Below, piece after piece: positions 10,033 to 21,080 of a stretch of DNA of 64,000 bases. Below the pieces are notes generated by a model. The model was not told the origin of the DNA, searched no databases, and saw only the letters and a program-made list of their open reading frames with translations. A program made the position numbers and the translations under genes. Source of the stretch: Burkholderia anthina (GTDB lineage Bacteria; Pseudomonadota; Gammaproteobacteria; Burkholderiales; Burkholderiaceae); the NCBI RefSeq assembly GCF_001547525.1, contig NZ_CM003768.1, positions 310,001-374,000 on the forward strand. The letters are read 5' to 3'. Numbering within the stretch: position 1 is the stretch's first letter; every line of letters begins with the position of its first letter.

Positions 10033-10222
10033 ATGCTTCTTCGCCACATCCGCTGTTTCCTGGCCGTCGGGCGCGTGAGCGGCGACCTGTGCGCGCTGGA
10101 GATCGAGCCGCTGCTGCCGACGCGCACGGCCGCGCTGCTCACGCGCAAGGGCGCGTGCCGCAGCGTCGCGGCGCGCGTTCATCGACCGCATGCTGGCGCA
10201 TCGCGATCGGTCAGAGCGGTGA
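10033..10222 (+). pseudogene. Remnant of a LysR-family regulator gene
   Basis: The frame opens with MLLRHIRCFLAV, the first helix of a LysR HTH domain, then jumps after a few residues to ALEIEPLLPTRTAALLTRKG, which resembles the C-terminal end of LysR effector domains. After SVAAR the frame is lost. Continuing in another frame gives FIDRMLAHRDRSER and a TGA at 10220. The simplest reading is a normal gene of about 300 codons that suffered a large internal deletion (roughly 240 codons) and a small frameshift near 10177. Its place divergent from an MFS exporter fits a former local regulator. The call rests on short matches. Confidence 0.55.
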
Positions 10223-10252
10223 CCGGTACGCCCGCGCGGCGGCGCGGAAGGG

Positions 10253-10945
10253 TTACGCGCCGGGTGTCGGGAAGAAGACGCCCGCGCGCTGAGCGGCGTT
10301 CGCGATGTGCGTTTCGATCGCGGTGCCGGCGGCGGCCGCGTCGCGCGCGATCAGCGCGTCGACGATCGCGCGGTGCTCGTGCCACGTCGACAGCAGCAGC
10401 TCGCGCCGGTAGAACGGCATGCGCTGGCTTTCCTTCATGATGTCCGCGCTGCTGCGCAGGATCGACTCGATCGCCGCGTTGCCGGCCAGATGGATGATTC
10501 GCATGTGGAAGTCGAAGTCGAGCCGCGATGCCTCGTCGAGCGCGCTGTCGGTCAGCGCGACGTGCAGGTCCGCGAGGTTGTCCTCGAACCATGCGATGTC
10601 TGCGTCGCTGACGACGTGCGCGGCCATCCGCGCGGCGAAGCCTTCGAGCGCATAGCGCATCTGGTAGGTGTCGGGCGGCGACGACTGCTCGGCGAATTGC
10701 CACGGATGCGCGGCCGACGCCTGCGCGCTTTCGACGTACACGCCCTTGCCCGCGCGGATGCGCAGCATCCCGAGCGCCTCGAGCGTCGACAGCGCCTCGC
10801 GTAGCGACGCGCGGCTGATCTCCAGCTCCTCGGAGAGCTGGCGCTGGGCCGGCAGCAGGCTGCCGACCGGATACACGCCTGCCTCGATCCGGTCGCGGAT
10901 CGTCGCGATGGCGGCGTCGGTCACGGTATGCGGAACATTTCTCAT
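10253..10945 (-). CDS. GntR/FadR family transcriptional regulator
   Basis: The protein (230 residues) has an N-terminal GntR winged helix (IRDRIEAGVYPVGSLLPAQR, then ELEISRASLREALSTLEALG and IRAGKGVYV). An all-helical FadR-type (FCD) effector domain follows, with metal-site histidines expected in DFDFHMRIIHLAGN and TWHEHRAIVDAL. FCD regulators usually sense organic acids. It is divergent from the dctA-type gene, alc and allA. Matching palindromes with a GGTCTNACC core stand before its own start and before dctA, so it probably represses both itself and the transport/allantoate genes. The signal molecule is unknown. Confidence 0.87.
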   Translation of the reverse strand: MRNVPHTVTDAAIATIRDRIEAGVYPVGSLLPAQRQLSEELEISRASLREALSTLEALGMLRIRAGKGVYVESAQASAAHPWQFAEQSSPPDTYQMRYALEGFAARMAAHVVSDADIAWFEDNLADLHVALTDSALDEASRLDFDFHMRIIHLAGNAAIESILRSSADIMKESQRMPFYRRELLLSTWHEHRAIVDALIARDAAAAGTAIETHIANAAQRAGVFFPTPGA

Positions 10946-10958
10946 GATGTGAACGATG

Positions 10959-10973
10959 GCCGGTCTGACCGGC
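10959..10973. promoter_or_regulatory. Candidate operator of the GntR/FadR regulator (own gene)
   Basis: GCCGGT-CTG-ACCGGC is a perfect 15-bp palindrome, 14 bp before the regulator ATG and directly next to a TACAAT (-10-like) on the minus strand at 10974-10979. FadR-family proteins typically bind TNGTNNNACNA. The shared core with the site at 11130 supports autoregulation. Confidence 0.6.
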
Positions 10974-11087
10974 ATTGTAATCCGCACGCAGGCGGTGCAC
11001 GCGGCCGTACGGGAAAGCCACGATCCGCCCCCTTTCGGGCCCCGGAAGCACGGGCGCGGGGGCGGGAAATCCCTATTTTGTCCGTCC

Positions 11088-11116
11088 TTGACGCCACTAT
11101 ATCGGCTTCCTACTAT
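11088..11116 (+). promoter_or_regulatory. Sigma-70 promoter of the dctA-alc-allA genes
   Basis: TTGACG and TACTAT are separated by 17 bp, a good vegetative promoter. Transcription would begin near 11123, just before the palindrome at 11130, so a bound regulator would block the start region. Confidence 0.6.
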
Positions 11117-11129
11117 CCACCATAACATC

Positions 11130-11144
11130 ACTGGTCTTACCAGT
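11130..11144. promoter_or_regulatory. Candidate GntR/FadR operator before dctA
   Basis: ACTGGT-CTT-ACCAGT is a perfect 15-bp palindrome of the form expected for FadR-family proteins. It lies just downstream of the predicted dctA promoter and shares its GGTCTNACC core with the site before the divergent regulator gene. Confidence 0.65.
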
Positions 11145-11185
11145 ATGAACAGACGAAACTGCAACCGTTGGATCGGGAGAGCGCC

Positions 11186-12505
11186 GTGTCGAAATTCCTT
11201 AATTCGCTGTTTGGCCGGGTAGTCGTCGCCTTGATACTGGGGGTCGCGCTCGGCGCGTTCTTCCCGCACTTCGCCGAGTCGCTGCGTCCGCTCGGCGACG
11301 GCTTCCTGAAGCTCATCAAGATGGTGATCGGCCCGATCGTGTTCTGCGTCGTGGTGAGCGGAATGGCCAACGCGGGCGACCTGAAGAAGGTCGGCCGGGT
11401 CGGCCTGAAGGCCGTCGTCTACTTCGAGGTGATGACGACGCTCGCGCTCGGCATCGGGCTCGTGCTCGCGTGGTTCACGCGCCCGGGCGTCGGGATGAAC
11501 ATCGACCTGCGCTCGCTCGACGCGGCGTCGCTGTCGACGTACGCGAAGAACGCCGAAAGCCTGAAGGACACGGCCGGCTACCTGATGAAGATCATCCCCG
11601 ACACCGCGATCGACGCGTTCGCGAAGGGCGACATCCTGCAGATCCTCGTGTTCGCGGTGCTGTTCGGCTCGGCGCTGTCGCTGCTCGGCGACAAGGCGCA
11701 GCGCGTCAACTCGCTGATCGAGGAGCTGTCGCACGTGTTCTTCCGGATCATCGGCTTCATCATCAAGCTCGCACCGCTCGGCGTGCTCGGCGCGATCGCG
11801 TTCACGACCGGCAAGTACGGCGTCGCGTCGCTCAAGCAGCTCGGCTATCTGGTCGCGGTGTTCTACCTGAGCTGCTTCGTGTTCGTCACGGTCGTGCTCG
11901 GCGTCGTGATGCGGCTCGCGGGTTTCTCCGTGTTCAAGCTGATCCGCTACCTGCGCGAGGAACTGTCGATCGTGCTCGGCACGGCGTCGTCGGACGCGGT
12001 GCTGCCGCAGGTGATGAGCAAGCTCGAATACATGGGCATCAAGGATTCGACCGTCGGCCTCGTGATCCCGACCGGCTATTCGTTCAACCTCGACGGCTTC
12101 TCGATCTACCTGACGCTCGCGGTGCTGTTCATCGCGCAGGCCACCAACACGCCGCTGTCCACGCACGACCTGATCGTCGTGCTGCTCGTGTCGCTCGTCA
12201 CGTCGAAGGGCGCGCACGGCATCCCCGGCTCGGCCATCGTGATCCTCGCGGCGACGCTGTCGGCGATTCCCGCGATTCCCGTGCTCGGCCTCGTGCTGAT
12301 CCTGCCGGTCGACTGGTTCGTCGGCATCGCCCGCGCGCTGACCAACCTGATCGGCAACTGCGTCGCGACGGTGGTGGTCGCGGTGTGGGAGAACGACATC
12401 GACCGCGCCCGCGCGACGCGCGTGCTGAATCGCGAACTGCGCTACGTGGCCGACGCGCCGGGCAGCGCCGCCCCCGTCGCAGGCGACCAGGCCCACGCGC
12501 TCTGA
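11186..12505 (+). CDS. dctA: DctA-type dicarboxylate/sodium (proton) symporter
   Basis: An integral membrane protein of 439 residues in the DAACS family, which imports C4-dicarboxylates with protons or sodium. Family marks are [19 protein letters not shown] near residue 45, the serine-rich reentrant loop [17 protein letters not shown], and [19 protein letters not shown] with [11 protein letters not shown] in the substrate-binding half. The GTG at 11186 (VSKFLNSL) follows GGGAGAG. It is followed by allantoicase and ureidoglycolate lyase genes on the same strand. Its cargo may therefore be a ureide or related acid rather than only succinate; that is inference from position. Confidence 0.88.
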   Translation: MSKFLNSLFGRVVVALILGVALGAFFPHFAESLRPLGDGFLKLIKMVIGPIVFCVVVSGMANAGDLKKVGRVGLKAVVYFEVMTTLALGIGLVLAWFTRPGVGMNIDLRSLDAASLSTYAKNAESLKDTAGYLMKIIPDTAIDAFAKGDILQILVFAVLFGSALSLLGDKAQRVNSLIEELSHVFFRIIGFIIKLAPLGVLGAIAFTTGKYGVASLKQLGYLVAVFYLSCFVFVTVVLGVVMRLAGFSVFKLIRYLREELSIVLGTASSDAVLPQVMSKLEYMGIKDSTVGLVIPTGYSFNLDGFSIYLTLAVLFIAQATNTPLSTHDLIVVLLVSLVTSKGAHGIPGSAIVILAATLSAIPAIPVLGLVLILPVDWFVGIARALTNLIGNCVATVVVAVWENDIDRARATRVLNRELRYVADAPGSAAPVAGDQAHAL

Positions 12506-12533
12506 CCCCGACGCTCGCGCGGCGCGGCTTCCC

Positions 12534-12575
12534 TGGCCGGGCGCCCCTGGCCGGGCGCGCTTGGCCGGCCGCCCC
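12534..12575 (+). repeat. Three tandem 14-bp repeats after dctA
   Basis: Three adjoining 14-bp copies are TGGCCGGGCGCCCC, TGGCCGGGCGCGCT and TGGCCGGCCGCCCC. They fill part of the 146-bp gap between dctA and allantoicase. The unit matches 12 of 14 positions of the repeat found after gdhA at 36582. Confidence 0.7.
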
Positions 12576-12651
12576 CGGCCACACCGTGCGACCGACCTTC
12601 ACGCGACCGGCGCGCCGACGCGCCGGCGCTTCTCGAAACAATGGAGACGAC

Positions 12652-13659
12652 ATGGCAGCCCCCATCCTCGATCCGAACGCGCCGGCTTTCACGCGGCGCT
12701 ACATGAACCTCGCCGACCCGCGCCTGGGCGCGCAGGCGCTCTTTGCCAGCGACGAATTCTTCGCGCCGAAGGAGCGCATGCTCAATCCCGAGCCGGCCGT
12801 GTTCATTCCCGGCAAGTACGACGACCACGGCAAGTGGATGGACGGCTGGGAAACGCGCCGCAAGCGCACGACCGGCCATGACTTCTGCGTGGTGCGCCTC
12901 GCGCGGCCCGGCGTGATCCACGGCGTCGATCTCGATACGAGCCACTTCACCGGCAACTTTCCGCCGGCCGCGTCGATCGAGGCCTGCGCGGTGGACGGCG
13001 ACACGCCGCCCGACGACGCCGAATGGCGCACGATCGTGCCCGCGACGACGCTGCAGGGCAATTCGCACCATTACGTGAGCGTCGACGATGCGCGGCCGGT
13101 CACCCACCTGCGCGTGAACCTGTACCCGGACGGCGGGCTCGCGCGGCTGCGCGTGTACGGCCAGCCGCAGCGCGACTGGCGCCGCGTGCCGGCCGGCGAG
13201 CTCGTCGATCTCGCGGCGATCGAGAACGGCGGCTACCTGGTGGCCGCGAACAACCAGCACTTCGGCCCGGCCTCGCAGATGCTGATGCCGGGGCGCGGCG
13301 TGAACATGGGCGACGGCTGGGAAACGCGGCGCCGCCGCGAGCCCGGCAACGACTGGGCGATCGTCGCGCTCGCGCGGCCGGGTATCATCCGGCGCGTCGA
13401 GGTCGATACGGCGTTCTTCAAGGGCAATTTCCCCGACCGCTGCTCGCTGCAGGCCGCGCACGTCACGGGTGGCACCGACGATTCGCTCGTCACGCAGGCG
13501 ATGTTCTGGGCCGAACTGCTCGGCGAGCAGAAGCTGCAGATGGACCACGTGCACACGTTCGACGCGCTCGCGGCGCTCGGCCCCGTCACGCACGTGCGGT
13601 TCAACATCTTCCCGGACGGCGGCGTGTCGCGCCTGCGTCTGTGGGGCGAGCCGGCTTGA
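12652..13659 (+). CDS. alc: Allantoicase (allantoate amidinohydrolase)
   Basis: Allantoicase splits allantoate into urea and ureidoglycolate in purine degradation. The 335-residue protein shows the internal duplication typical of the family: two jelly-roll repeats, each with a WETRR core ([10 protein letters not shown] and [10 protein letters not shown]), a GNFP element (SHFTGNFPP and AFFKGNFPD) and a closing [13 protein letters not shown] / [13 protein letters not shown]. The ATG at 12652 has GGAGA eight bases upstream. It is followed 10 bp later by allA, the next step of the pathway. Confidence 0.95.
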   Translation: MAAPILDPNAPAFTRRYMNLADPRLGAQALFASDEFFAPKERMLNPEPAVFIPGKYDDHGKWMDGWETRRKRTTGHDFCVVRLARPGVIHGVDLDTSHFTGNFPPAASIEACAVDGDTPPDDAEWRTIVPATTLQGNSHHYVSVDDARPVTHLRVNLYPDGGLARLRVYGQPQRDWRRVPAGELVDLAAIENGGYLVAANNQHFGPASQMLMPGRGVNMGDGWETRRRREPGNDWAIVALARPGIIRRVEVDTAFFKGNFPDRCSLQAAHVTGGTDDSLVTQAMFWAELLGEQKLQMDHVHTFDALAALGPVTHVRFNIFPDGGVSRLRLWGEPA

Positions 13660-13669
13660 GGGAGGGGGC

Positions 13670-14203
13670 ATGAGCGGAACTCCGATCCTGCGCGTCGAGC
13701 GCCTGACCCGCGAAGCATTCGCGCCGTTCGGCGACGTGATCGCGCTCGAAGGCGCGCGGCATTTCCCGATCAACGGCGGCACGACCGAGCGCTTTCACGA
13801 TCTCGCGACGATCGACGTGTGCGCGGACGGCGGCCGGCCGCTCGTCAGCGTGTTTCGCGCGCAGCCGCGCGCGCTGCCGGTGGCGATCACGCTGATGGAG
13901 CGCCATCCGCACGGCAGCCAGGCGTTCATCCCGCTCGCGGCCGTGTCGCGTTATGCGATCGTCGTCGCGCCGGCCGGCGAGTTCCGGCCCGATGCGATGC
14001 GCGCGTTCCTGGCCGAGGGCTGGCAGGGCGTCAATTATGCGAAGGGCGTCTGGCATCATCCGCTGCTCGCGCTCGACGCGGTCAGCGATTTCGTGATCGT
14101 CGATCGCGGCGGGCCGCAGCCGAACTGCGACGAGATCCCGCTGGAGCACGCGTGGACGCTGGCGTTCGAGCCGGCCTGCGCGGGCGTCGAAGGGTTTTCG
14201 TAA
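13670..14203 (+). CDS. allA: Ureidoglycolate lyase
   Basis: AllA converts ureidoglycolate to glyoxylate and urea, the step after allantoicase. The 177-residue protein has the cupin-like family pattern: [13 protein letters not shown] at the start, a central [14 protein letters not shown] (a conserved His-rich strand), and [16 protein letters not shown] toward the end. A GGAGGGGG element overlaps the preceding spacer. The 10-bp distance from alc makes an operon likely. Confidence 0.93.
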   Translation: MSGTPILRVERLTREAFAPFGDVIALEGARHFPINGGTTERFHDLATIDVCADGGRPLVSVFRAQPRALPVAITLMERHPHGSQAFIPLAAVSRYAIVVAPAGEFRPDAMRAFLAEGWQGVNYAKGVWHHPLLALDAVSDFVIVDRGGPQPNCDEIPLEHAWTLAFEPACAGVEGFS

Positions 14204-14230
14204 GCATTCCCGGCGCGCGGCAGGCGCGCC

Positions 14231-14274
14231 GAAAAAGCACACGGCCCGGGCGGCGAGATGCCGGCCGGGCCGTG
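14231..14274 (-). terminator. Rho-independent terminator of fur (minus strand)
   Basis: Read on the minus strand, CACGGCCCGG pairs with CCGGGCCGTG and is followed by a T-rich tail (TGCTTTTTC). It lies between the convergent ends of allA and fur and may also stop allA transcripts. Confidence 0.7.
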
Positions 14275-14296
14275 CCGCGTGCGCGGGTGGCGCGAT

Positions 14297-14725
14297 TCAG
14301 TGCTTGCGGTGCGGGCAGTTCTCGGTCGTGCACGAGCCGTACATCGCGAGCGAGTGCTCCTGGAGCCGGAAGCCGCGCTCCTTCGCGATCGCCTGCTGGC
14401 GGCTCTCGATCTCGGCGTCGAAGAATTCCTCGACGCGGCCGCAATCGAGGCACACGAGGTGGTCGTGGTGCGAGCCTTCGTTCAGCTCGAACACCGCCTT
14501 GCCGGATTCGAAGTTGCTGCGCGACAGCAGGCCGGCCTGCTCGAACTGCGTGAGCACGCGATAGACGGTGGCGAGCCCGATGTCGAGCTGCTCGTTGAGC
14601 AGGTTGCGGTAGACGTCTTCGGCCGTCAGGTGGCGCACGGGGCTCTGCTGGAAGATCTCGAGAATCTTGAGGCGCGGTAGGGTGGCCTTTAGCCCGATAT
14701 TCTTGAGATCCGTCGGATTGGTCAT
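14297..14725 (-). CDS. fur: Ferric uptake regulator Fur
   Basis: Fur is the iron-responsive repressor. At 142 residues it has the standard size. The winged helix carries [12 protein letters not shown] and [19 protein letters not shown] as recognition region. Metal sites are visible as [11 protein letters not shown] (about residues 86-96, including Cys92 and Cys95) and a C-terminal CTTENC pair (Cys132 and Cys137). The gene is divergent from bamE (omlA/smpA) with a gap of about 140 bp, an arrangement known from other proteobacteria. Confidence 0.97.
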   Translation of the reverse strand: MTNPTDLKNIGLKATLPRLKILEIFQQSPVRHLTAEDVYRNLLNEQLDIGLATVYRVLTQFEQAGLLSRSNFESGKAVFELNEGSHHDHLVCLDCGRVEEFFDAEIESRQQAIAKERGFRLQEHSLAMYGSCTTENCPHRKH

Positions 14726-14866
14726 GGCTAGGCATCCCTAGAGTACAATGCAGGGCTTCAATGTTACCGGCTTTTCGCCGTTCCAGATATACGCGCGGCC
14801 TGCAGGCGGGCCAGCACGGTGAAGGAAATGATCCCAGAATCGCTTTCGCACTTTCAGAGGAGTCGC

Positions 14867-15664
14867 ATGCGGAGTGCCATCATCGCTGCCGCCGCCGTTG
14901 TCGCGCTGGCGGGTTGTTCGTCGTACGACAGCGTGACGCAGCGCATCGCGCAGAGCATCACGCCGTATCGGATCACCGTCGTGCAAGGCAACTTCGTGTC
15001 GCAGGAGAAGGCCGCCCAGCTGCAGGTCGGCATGACGCGCGAGCAGGTCCGCGCGCTGCTCGGCACGCCGCTGCTGGCGGACATGTTCCACGCGGATCGC
15101 TGGGATTACCTCTTCTACTTCAAGCGCGGCTCGACGTCGATCGTCCAGCAGCGCGACCTCGTCATCAACTTCTCGGGCGATCGCGTCGCGAGCTGGAGCG
15201 GCGCCGACAACCTGCCGTCCGAGCTCGACCTGCTGGCCGACATCGACGGCGACCGCGGCGGCAAGAAGGCGAAGGCCGCTGCCGCGGCGAAGAAGGCGTC
15301 CGAAGCCGCTGCGGCCGCGAGCGCCGCGCAGGCTGCCGCCGCCGCGAGCCCGGCCACCGAGCCGGCGCCGGGCGCGGTGGTCGACCAGGATGCGAACGCC
15401 CAGGCGGCGCGCGCGGCGAACCGCGCGACCAACCAGGTGTCGGGGCAGGGTGCGGCGTCGCGCCGGTTCACGCCGGCCGCGCAGGCCTCGGGCGGCGCGC
15501 CGGTGCCGGGCGGCCAGCCGCCGGGCGCCGCGCCGGCGATCCAGCCGCAGTTCCAGTTCCATCGTCCGCCGCAGCCGAACGTGTCGAACGAGGCGTCGCC
15601 GCCGGTCGGCCCGCAAGGCTCGGACAACCTGCAGAACCAGCCGCTCACCGCACCGGCGCAGTAA
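14867..15664 (+). CDS. bamE: Outer membrane assembly lipoprotein BamE with long C-terminal tail
   Basis: BamE is a lipoprotein of the beta-barrel assembly machine. The signal peptide ends in a lipobox (VALAGCSS; the lipidated Cys is about residue 16). The SmpA/OmlA fold follows: YRITVVQGNFVSQEKAAQL, VGMTREQVRALLGTPL and DRWDYLFYFKRG. That fold is complete by about residue 125. The rest, to residue 265, is low-complexity Ala/Lys, then Ala/Gln/Pro-rich sequence, much longer than in enterobacterial BamE. The start at 14867 has AGAGGAG upstream. It is divergent from fur. Confidence 0.93.
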   Translation: MRSAIIAAAAVVALAGCSSYDSVTQRIAQSITPYRITVVQGNFVSQEKAAQLQVGMTREQVRALLGTPLLADMFHADRWDYLFYFKRGSTSIVQQRDLVINFSGDRVASWSGADNLPSELDLLADIDGDRGGKKAKAAAAAKKASEAAAAASAAQAAAAASPATEPAPGAVVDQDANAQAARAANRATNQVSGQGAASRRFTPAAQASGGAPVPGGQPPGAAPAIQPQFQFHRPPQPNVSNEASPPVGPQGSDNLQNQPLTAPAQ

Positions 15665-15729
15665 GCGGCCGGCGTGCGGAAACGGGGCGGCATGCGCCGC
15701 CCGCCTTTAGACCTGTCGTGTAGAAAGCC

Positions 15730-16527
15730 ATGAAGATTGCGATTGCCGGCGCATCGGGCCGAATGGGCCGGATGCTGATCGAAGCCGTTCTCAACGATGC
15801 CGACGCGCAGCTCGTCGGCGCGCTCGACCGCGCCGGTTCGCCGTTCCTCGGCCAGGACGCCGGTGCGTTTCTCGGCAAGGACACCGGGATCAAGCTGACC
15901 GACGATCTCGACGCCGTGTTCGCGCAGGCCGACTATCTGATCGATTTCACGCGCCCGGAAGGCACGATGGCCCACATCGAGGCCGCGCTGCGCCACGACG
16001 TGAAGCTCGTGATCGGCACGACAGGCTTCACCGCCGAGCAGAAGGCCGAGCTGCAGGCCGCCGCGGGCAAGATCGGCATCGTGTTCGCGGCGAACATGAG
16101 CGTCGGCGTGAACGTCACGCTGAAGTTGCTCGAATTCGCGGCGAAGCATTTCTCGCACGGCTACGACATCGAGATCATCGAGGCGCATCACCGCCACAAG
16201 GTCGACGCGCCGTCGGGCACCGCGCTGATGATGGGCGAAGCCGTCGCCGGCGCGCTCGGCCGCTCGCTCGACGACTGCGCGGTGTACGGCCGCCACGGCG
16301 TGACGGGCGAGCGCGATCCGTCGTCGATCGGCTTTGCGGCGGTGCGCGGCGGCGATATCGTCGGCGATCACACCGTGCTGTTCGCCGGGATCGGCGAGCG
16401 CATCGAGATCACGCACAAGTCGTCGAGCCGCGTGTCGTACGCGCAGGGCGCGTTGCGTGCGGTGCGCTTCCTGTCGGCGCGCGGCGCCGGCCTGTTCGAC
16501 ATGCAGGACGTGCTCGGCCTGCGCTGA
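15730..16527 (+). CDS. dapB: 4-hydroxy-tetrahydrodipicolinate reductase
   Basis: DapB reduces hydroxy-tetrahydrodipicolinate with NAD(P)H in lysine and diaminopimelate synthesis. The 265-residue protein starts [16 protein letters not shown], the nucleotide-binding glycine motif. It carries VIGTTGF in the cofactor cleft and the substrate signature [19 protein letters not shown] with the catalytic histidines and lysine. It follows bamE by 65 bp and is followed within 20 bp by an ExbB-type gene. Confidence 0.97.
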   Translation: MKIAIAGASGRMGRMLIEAVLNDADAQLVGALDRAGSPFLGQDAGAFLGKDTGIKLTDDLDAVFAQADYLIDFTRPEGTMAHIEAALRHDVKLVIGTTGFTAEQKAELQAAAGKIGIVFAANMSVGVNVTLKLLEFAAKHFSHGYDIEIIEAHHRHKVDAPSGTALMMGEAVAGALGRSLDDCAVYGRHGVTGERDPSSIGFAAVRGGDIVGDHTVLFAGIGERIEITHKSSSRVSYAQGALRAVRFLSARGAGLFDMQDVLGLR

Positions 16528-16546
16528 CACCCGCGAGGAAACTCCG

Positions 16547-17215
16547 ATGGCGATTCCCACCGGCGTTGTCCACTACCTCGAAAGCGGCGATGCGATCACG
16601 CACGCCGTCGCCTATGTGCTGCTGGCGATGTCCGTCGCCAGCTGGTGCTTCCTCTTCATGAAAGCCTGGCTGCTGGTCCGCGCGAAGCGGCAGGGGCCGC
16701 GCGCGCTCGCCGCGTTCTGGCGCGCGCCGTCGCTCGACGCGGGCATCGCCGCACTGGCCGGCGCCGATCGCGAGCGCGTGTTCGTGCCGCTCGCCGAAGC
16801 CGCGCGCGACGCGGCCGACGACCACGATCCGGCCGCGCTGGCCGCGCGCGTCGAGCGCGGCGAACGCGTGCTGCGCGCGTTGCGGCACGCGATGCTGCGC
16901 TCGCAGCGGCGCCTCGAATTCGGCCAGGTGCTGCTCGCGTCGATCGGCAGCACCGCGCCGTTCGTCGGGCTGCTCGGCACCGTGTGGGGTATCTACCACG
17001 CGCTCGGCAGCATCGCCGCGAGCGGGCAGGCGCAGATCGAGAACGTCGCGGGCCCGGTGGGCGAGGCGCTGATCATGACGGCGTTCGGGCTGGTCGTCGC
17101 GATTCCCGCGGTGCTCGCGTACAACATTCTCGGCCGGCTCGTCCGGCAGCTCGCCGAGGAACTCGACGGCTTCGCACGCGATCTGCACGTATTCGTGTGC
17201 GCGCAGGGCGCCTGA
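16547..17215 (+). CDS. MotA/TolQ/ExbB family proton channel protein
   Basis: The 222-residue protein has a first membrane helix at about 18-40 (AVAYVLLAMSVASWCFLFMK), a long cytoplasmic loop, and two further helices with the family signatures LLASIGSTAPFVGLLGTVWG and ALIMTAFGLVVAIPAVLAYN. Such proteins form proton-driven stators with an ExbD/TolR partner, encoded 24 bp downstream. No tonB, tolA, tolB or pal gene follows, so the energised partner is not evident; assignment as ExbB or TolQ is left open. The ATG at 16547 follows a GAGGAAA element. Confidence 0.9.
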   Translation: MAIPTGVVHYLESGDAITHAVAYVLLAMSVASWCFLFMKAWLLVRAKRQGPRALAAFWRAPSLDAGIAALAGADRERVFVPLAEAARDAADDHDPAALAARVERGERVLRALRHAMLRSQRRLEFGQVLLASIGSTAPFVGLLGTVWGIYHALGSIAASGQAQIENVAGPVGEALIMTAFGLVVAIPAVLAYNILGRLVRQLAEELDGFARDLHVFVCAQGA

Positions 17216-17239
17216 CGCGCCGGCCCCGGAGGAACGACC

Positions 17240-17695
17240 ATGGCATTCGGCGGGCTCGAGCACCACAAGACGTCCGCGCCGATGGCGGAGATCAACATGA
17301 CGCCGCTGATCGACGTGATGCTCGTGCTGCTCGTCATCTTCATCATCACCGCGCCGCTGATGACGCACGCGATCCGGCTCGACCTGCCGAAGGTGGCGGC
17401 GAGCGTCGCGCGCGACACGCCGCAATCCGTCACGCTGTCGATCGACGACGCGGGCAAGCTTTACTGGGACGACGCGCCCGTGGCGCTCGACGCGCTGCCC
17501 GCGCGCTTCCGGGCCGCCGCCGCGGGCGCCGCGCCGCCCGAGCTGCGGCTGCGCGCGTCGCGCGCGACGCGCTACGACGTGATCGCGCAAGTCATGGGCG
17601 CCGCGCAGGCCGCGGGCCTCACGCGGATCGGCTTCGTGACCGACGTGCCGCCGGCCGGCGGCGCCGCGCCGCCCGCCGCCGGCGCGAAACCCTGA
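17240..17695 (+). CDS. ExbD/TolR family protein
   Basis: A 151-residue protein with the ExbD/TolR plan: a short cytoplasmic N-terminus, one membrane helix with the proton-path aspartate in EINMTPLIDVMLVLLVIFII, and a periplasmic domain (DLPKVAASV, then RATRYDVIAQVMGAAQAAG). A Gly/Ala/Pro-rich tail closes it. It works with the ExbB-type protein encoded immediately upstream. The gene is followed by leuS after a 182-bp gap. Confidence 0.92.
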   Translation: MAFGGLEHHKTSAPMAEINMTPLIDVMLVLLVIFIITAPLMTHAIRLDLPKVAASVARDTPQSVTLSIDDAGKLYWDDAPVALDALPARFRAAAAGAAPPELRLRASRATRYDVIAQVMGAAQAAGLTRIGFVTDVPPAGGAAPPAAGAKP

Positions 17696-17755
17696 TACGC
17701 CGGCGTTGCGGGCCCCGGCCCGCGAGAGACCGGCCGTGCGGGCCCGCACGGGCGG

Positions 17756-20472
<2,717 letters not shown>

Positions 20473-20510
20473 CGGCCGCGGGCCGTCGGGTGCACACAGA
20501 AGGAGCGAAG

Positions 20511-21062
20511 GTGATCCGCAGATCGTTTTTGATGCTCGTCGGCAGCGCGGTCGCGCTGTCGGCATGCGGCTTCCAGTTGCGCGGCCAGCAGGACTACGCG
20601 TTCAAGCACCTGTTCGTGGCCGGTGCGCCGGCGCCCGTCGAGGCGCGGCTCACGCGCCTCGTCCAGGCCGGCAGCGACACGAAGATCGTCAAGTCGGCGG
20701 ACGATGCCGACGCCGTGCTGCGCATGTGGGAGTCGCGTGGCCAGAACACGCTGACGCTCAACAAGTACGGCTCCGCGCAGGAATACGCGCTGTTCTACAC
20801 GCTGAACTACACGCTGACGAGCAAGGACGGCACCGTGCTGATCCCGCCGAGCGCGATCGCGCTGAACCGCGCGATGACCTACAGCGACCAGTACACGAAC
20901 GCGAAGGCGCAGGAAGCCGACATCCTGTACGGCGACATGCAGAACGACGCGGTCGATCAACTGATGCGGCGTCTCGCGATCGTCCATTCGCTGACGCCGG
21001 CGCCGGAGGACGTGGTGCCGGGCGTGGCGCCGCGCGCGCCGCTGCCGCCGCCGCCGCTCTGA
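20511..21062 (+). CDS. lptE: LPS assembly lipoprotein LptE
   Basis: LptE plugs the LptD barrel that inserts lipopolysaccharide into the outer membrane. The 183-residue protein has a signal peptide ending in a lipobox (VALSACGF, Cys at about 19) followed by GFQLRG, the family hallmark. The body contains YALFYTLNYTLTSKDGTVL and RAMTYSDQYTNAKAQEADIL, typical of the domain. The GTG at 20511 follows AAGGAG. It lies between leuS and holA. Confidence 0.93.
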   Translation: MIRRSFLMLVGSAVALSACGFQLRGQQDYAFKHLFVAGAPAPVEARLTRLVQAGSDTKIVKSADDADAVLRMWESRGQNTLTLNKYGSAQEYALFYTLNYTLTSKDGTVLIPPSAIALNRAMTYSDQYTNAKAQEADILYGDMQNDAVDQLMRRLAIVHSLTPAPEDVVPGVAPRAPLPPPPL

Positions 21063-21080
21063 TCGCGGGCGCACGCAGCG

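Noticed and set aside
10179-12496. Large minus-strand frames extending the GntR gene through dctA
   Set aside because: Only the 230 residues from 10945 onward match a GntR regulator; the rest is antisense to dctA.
17701-17755. GC-rich palindromes before leuS considered as a terminator
   Set aside because: No T-run follows on the plus strand, so it was not listed as a terminator.
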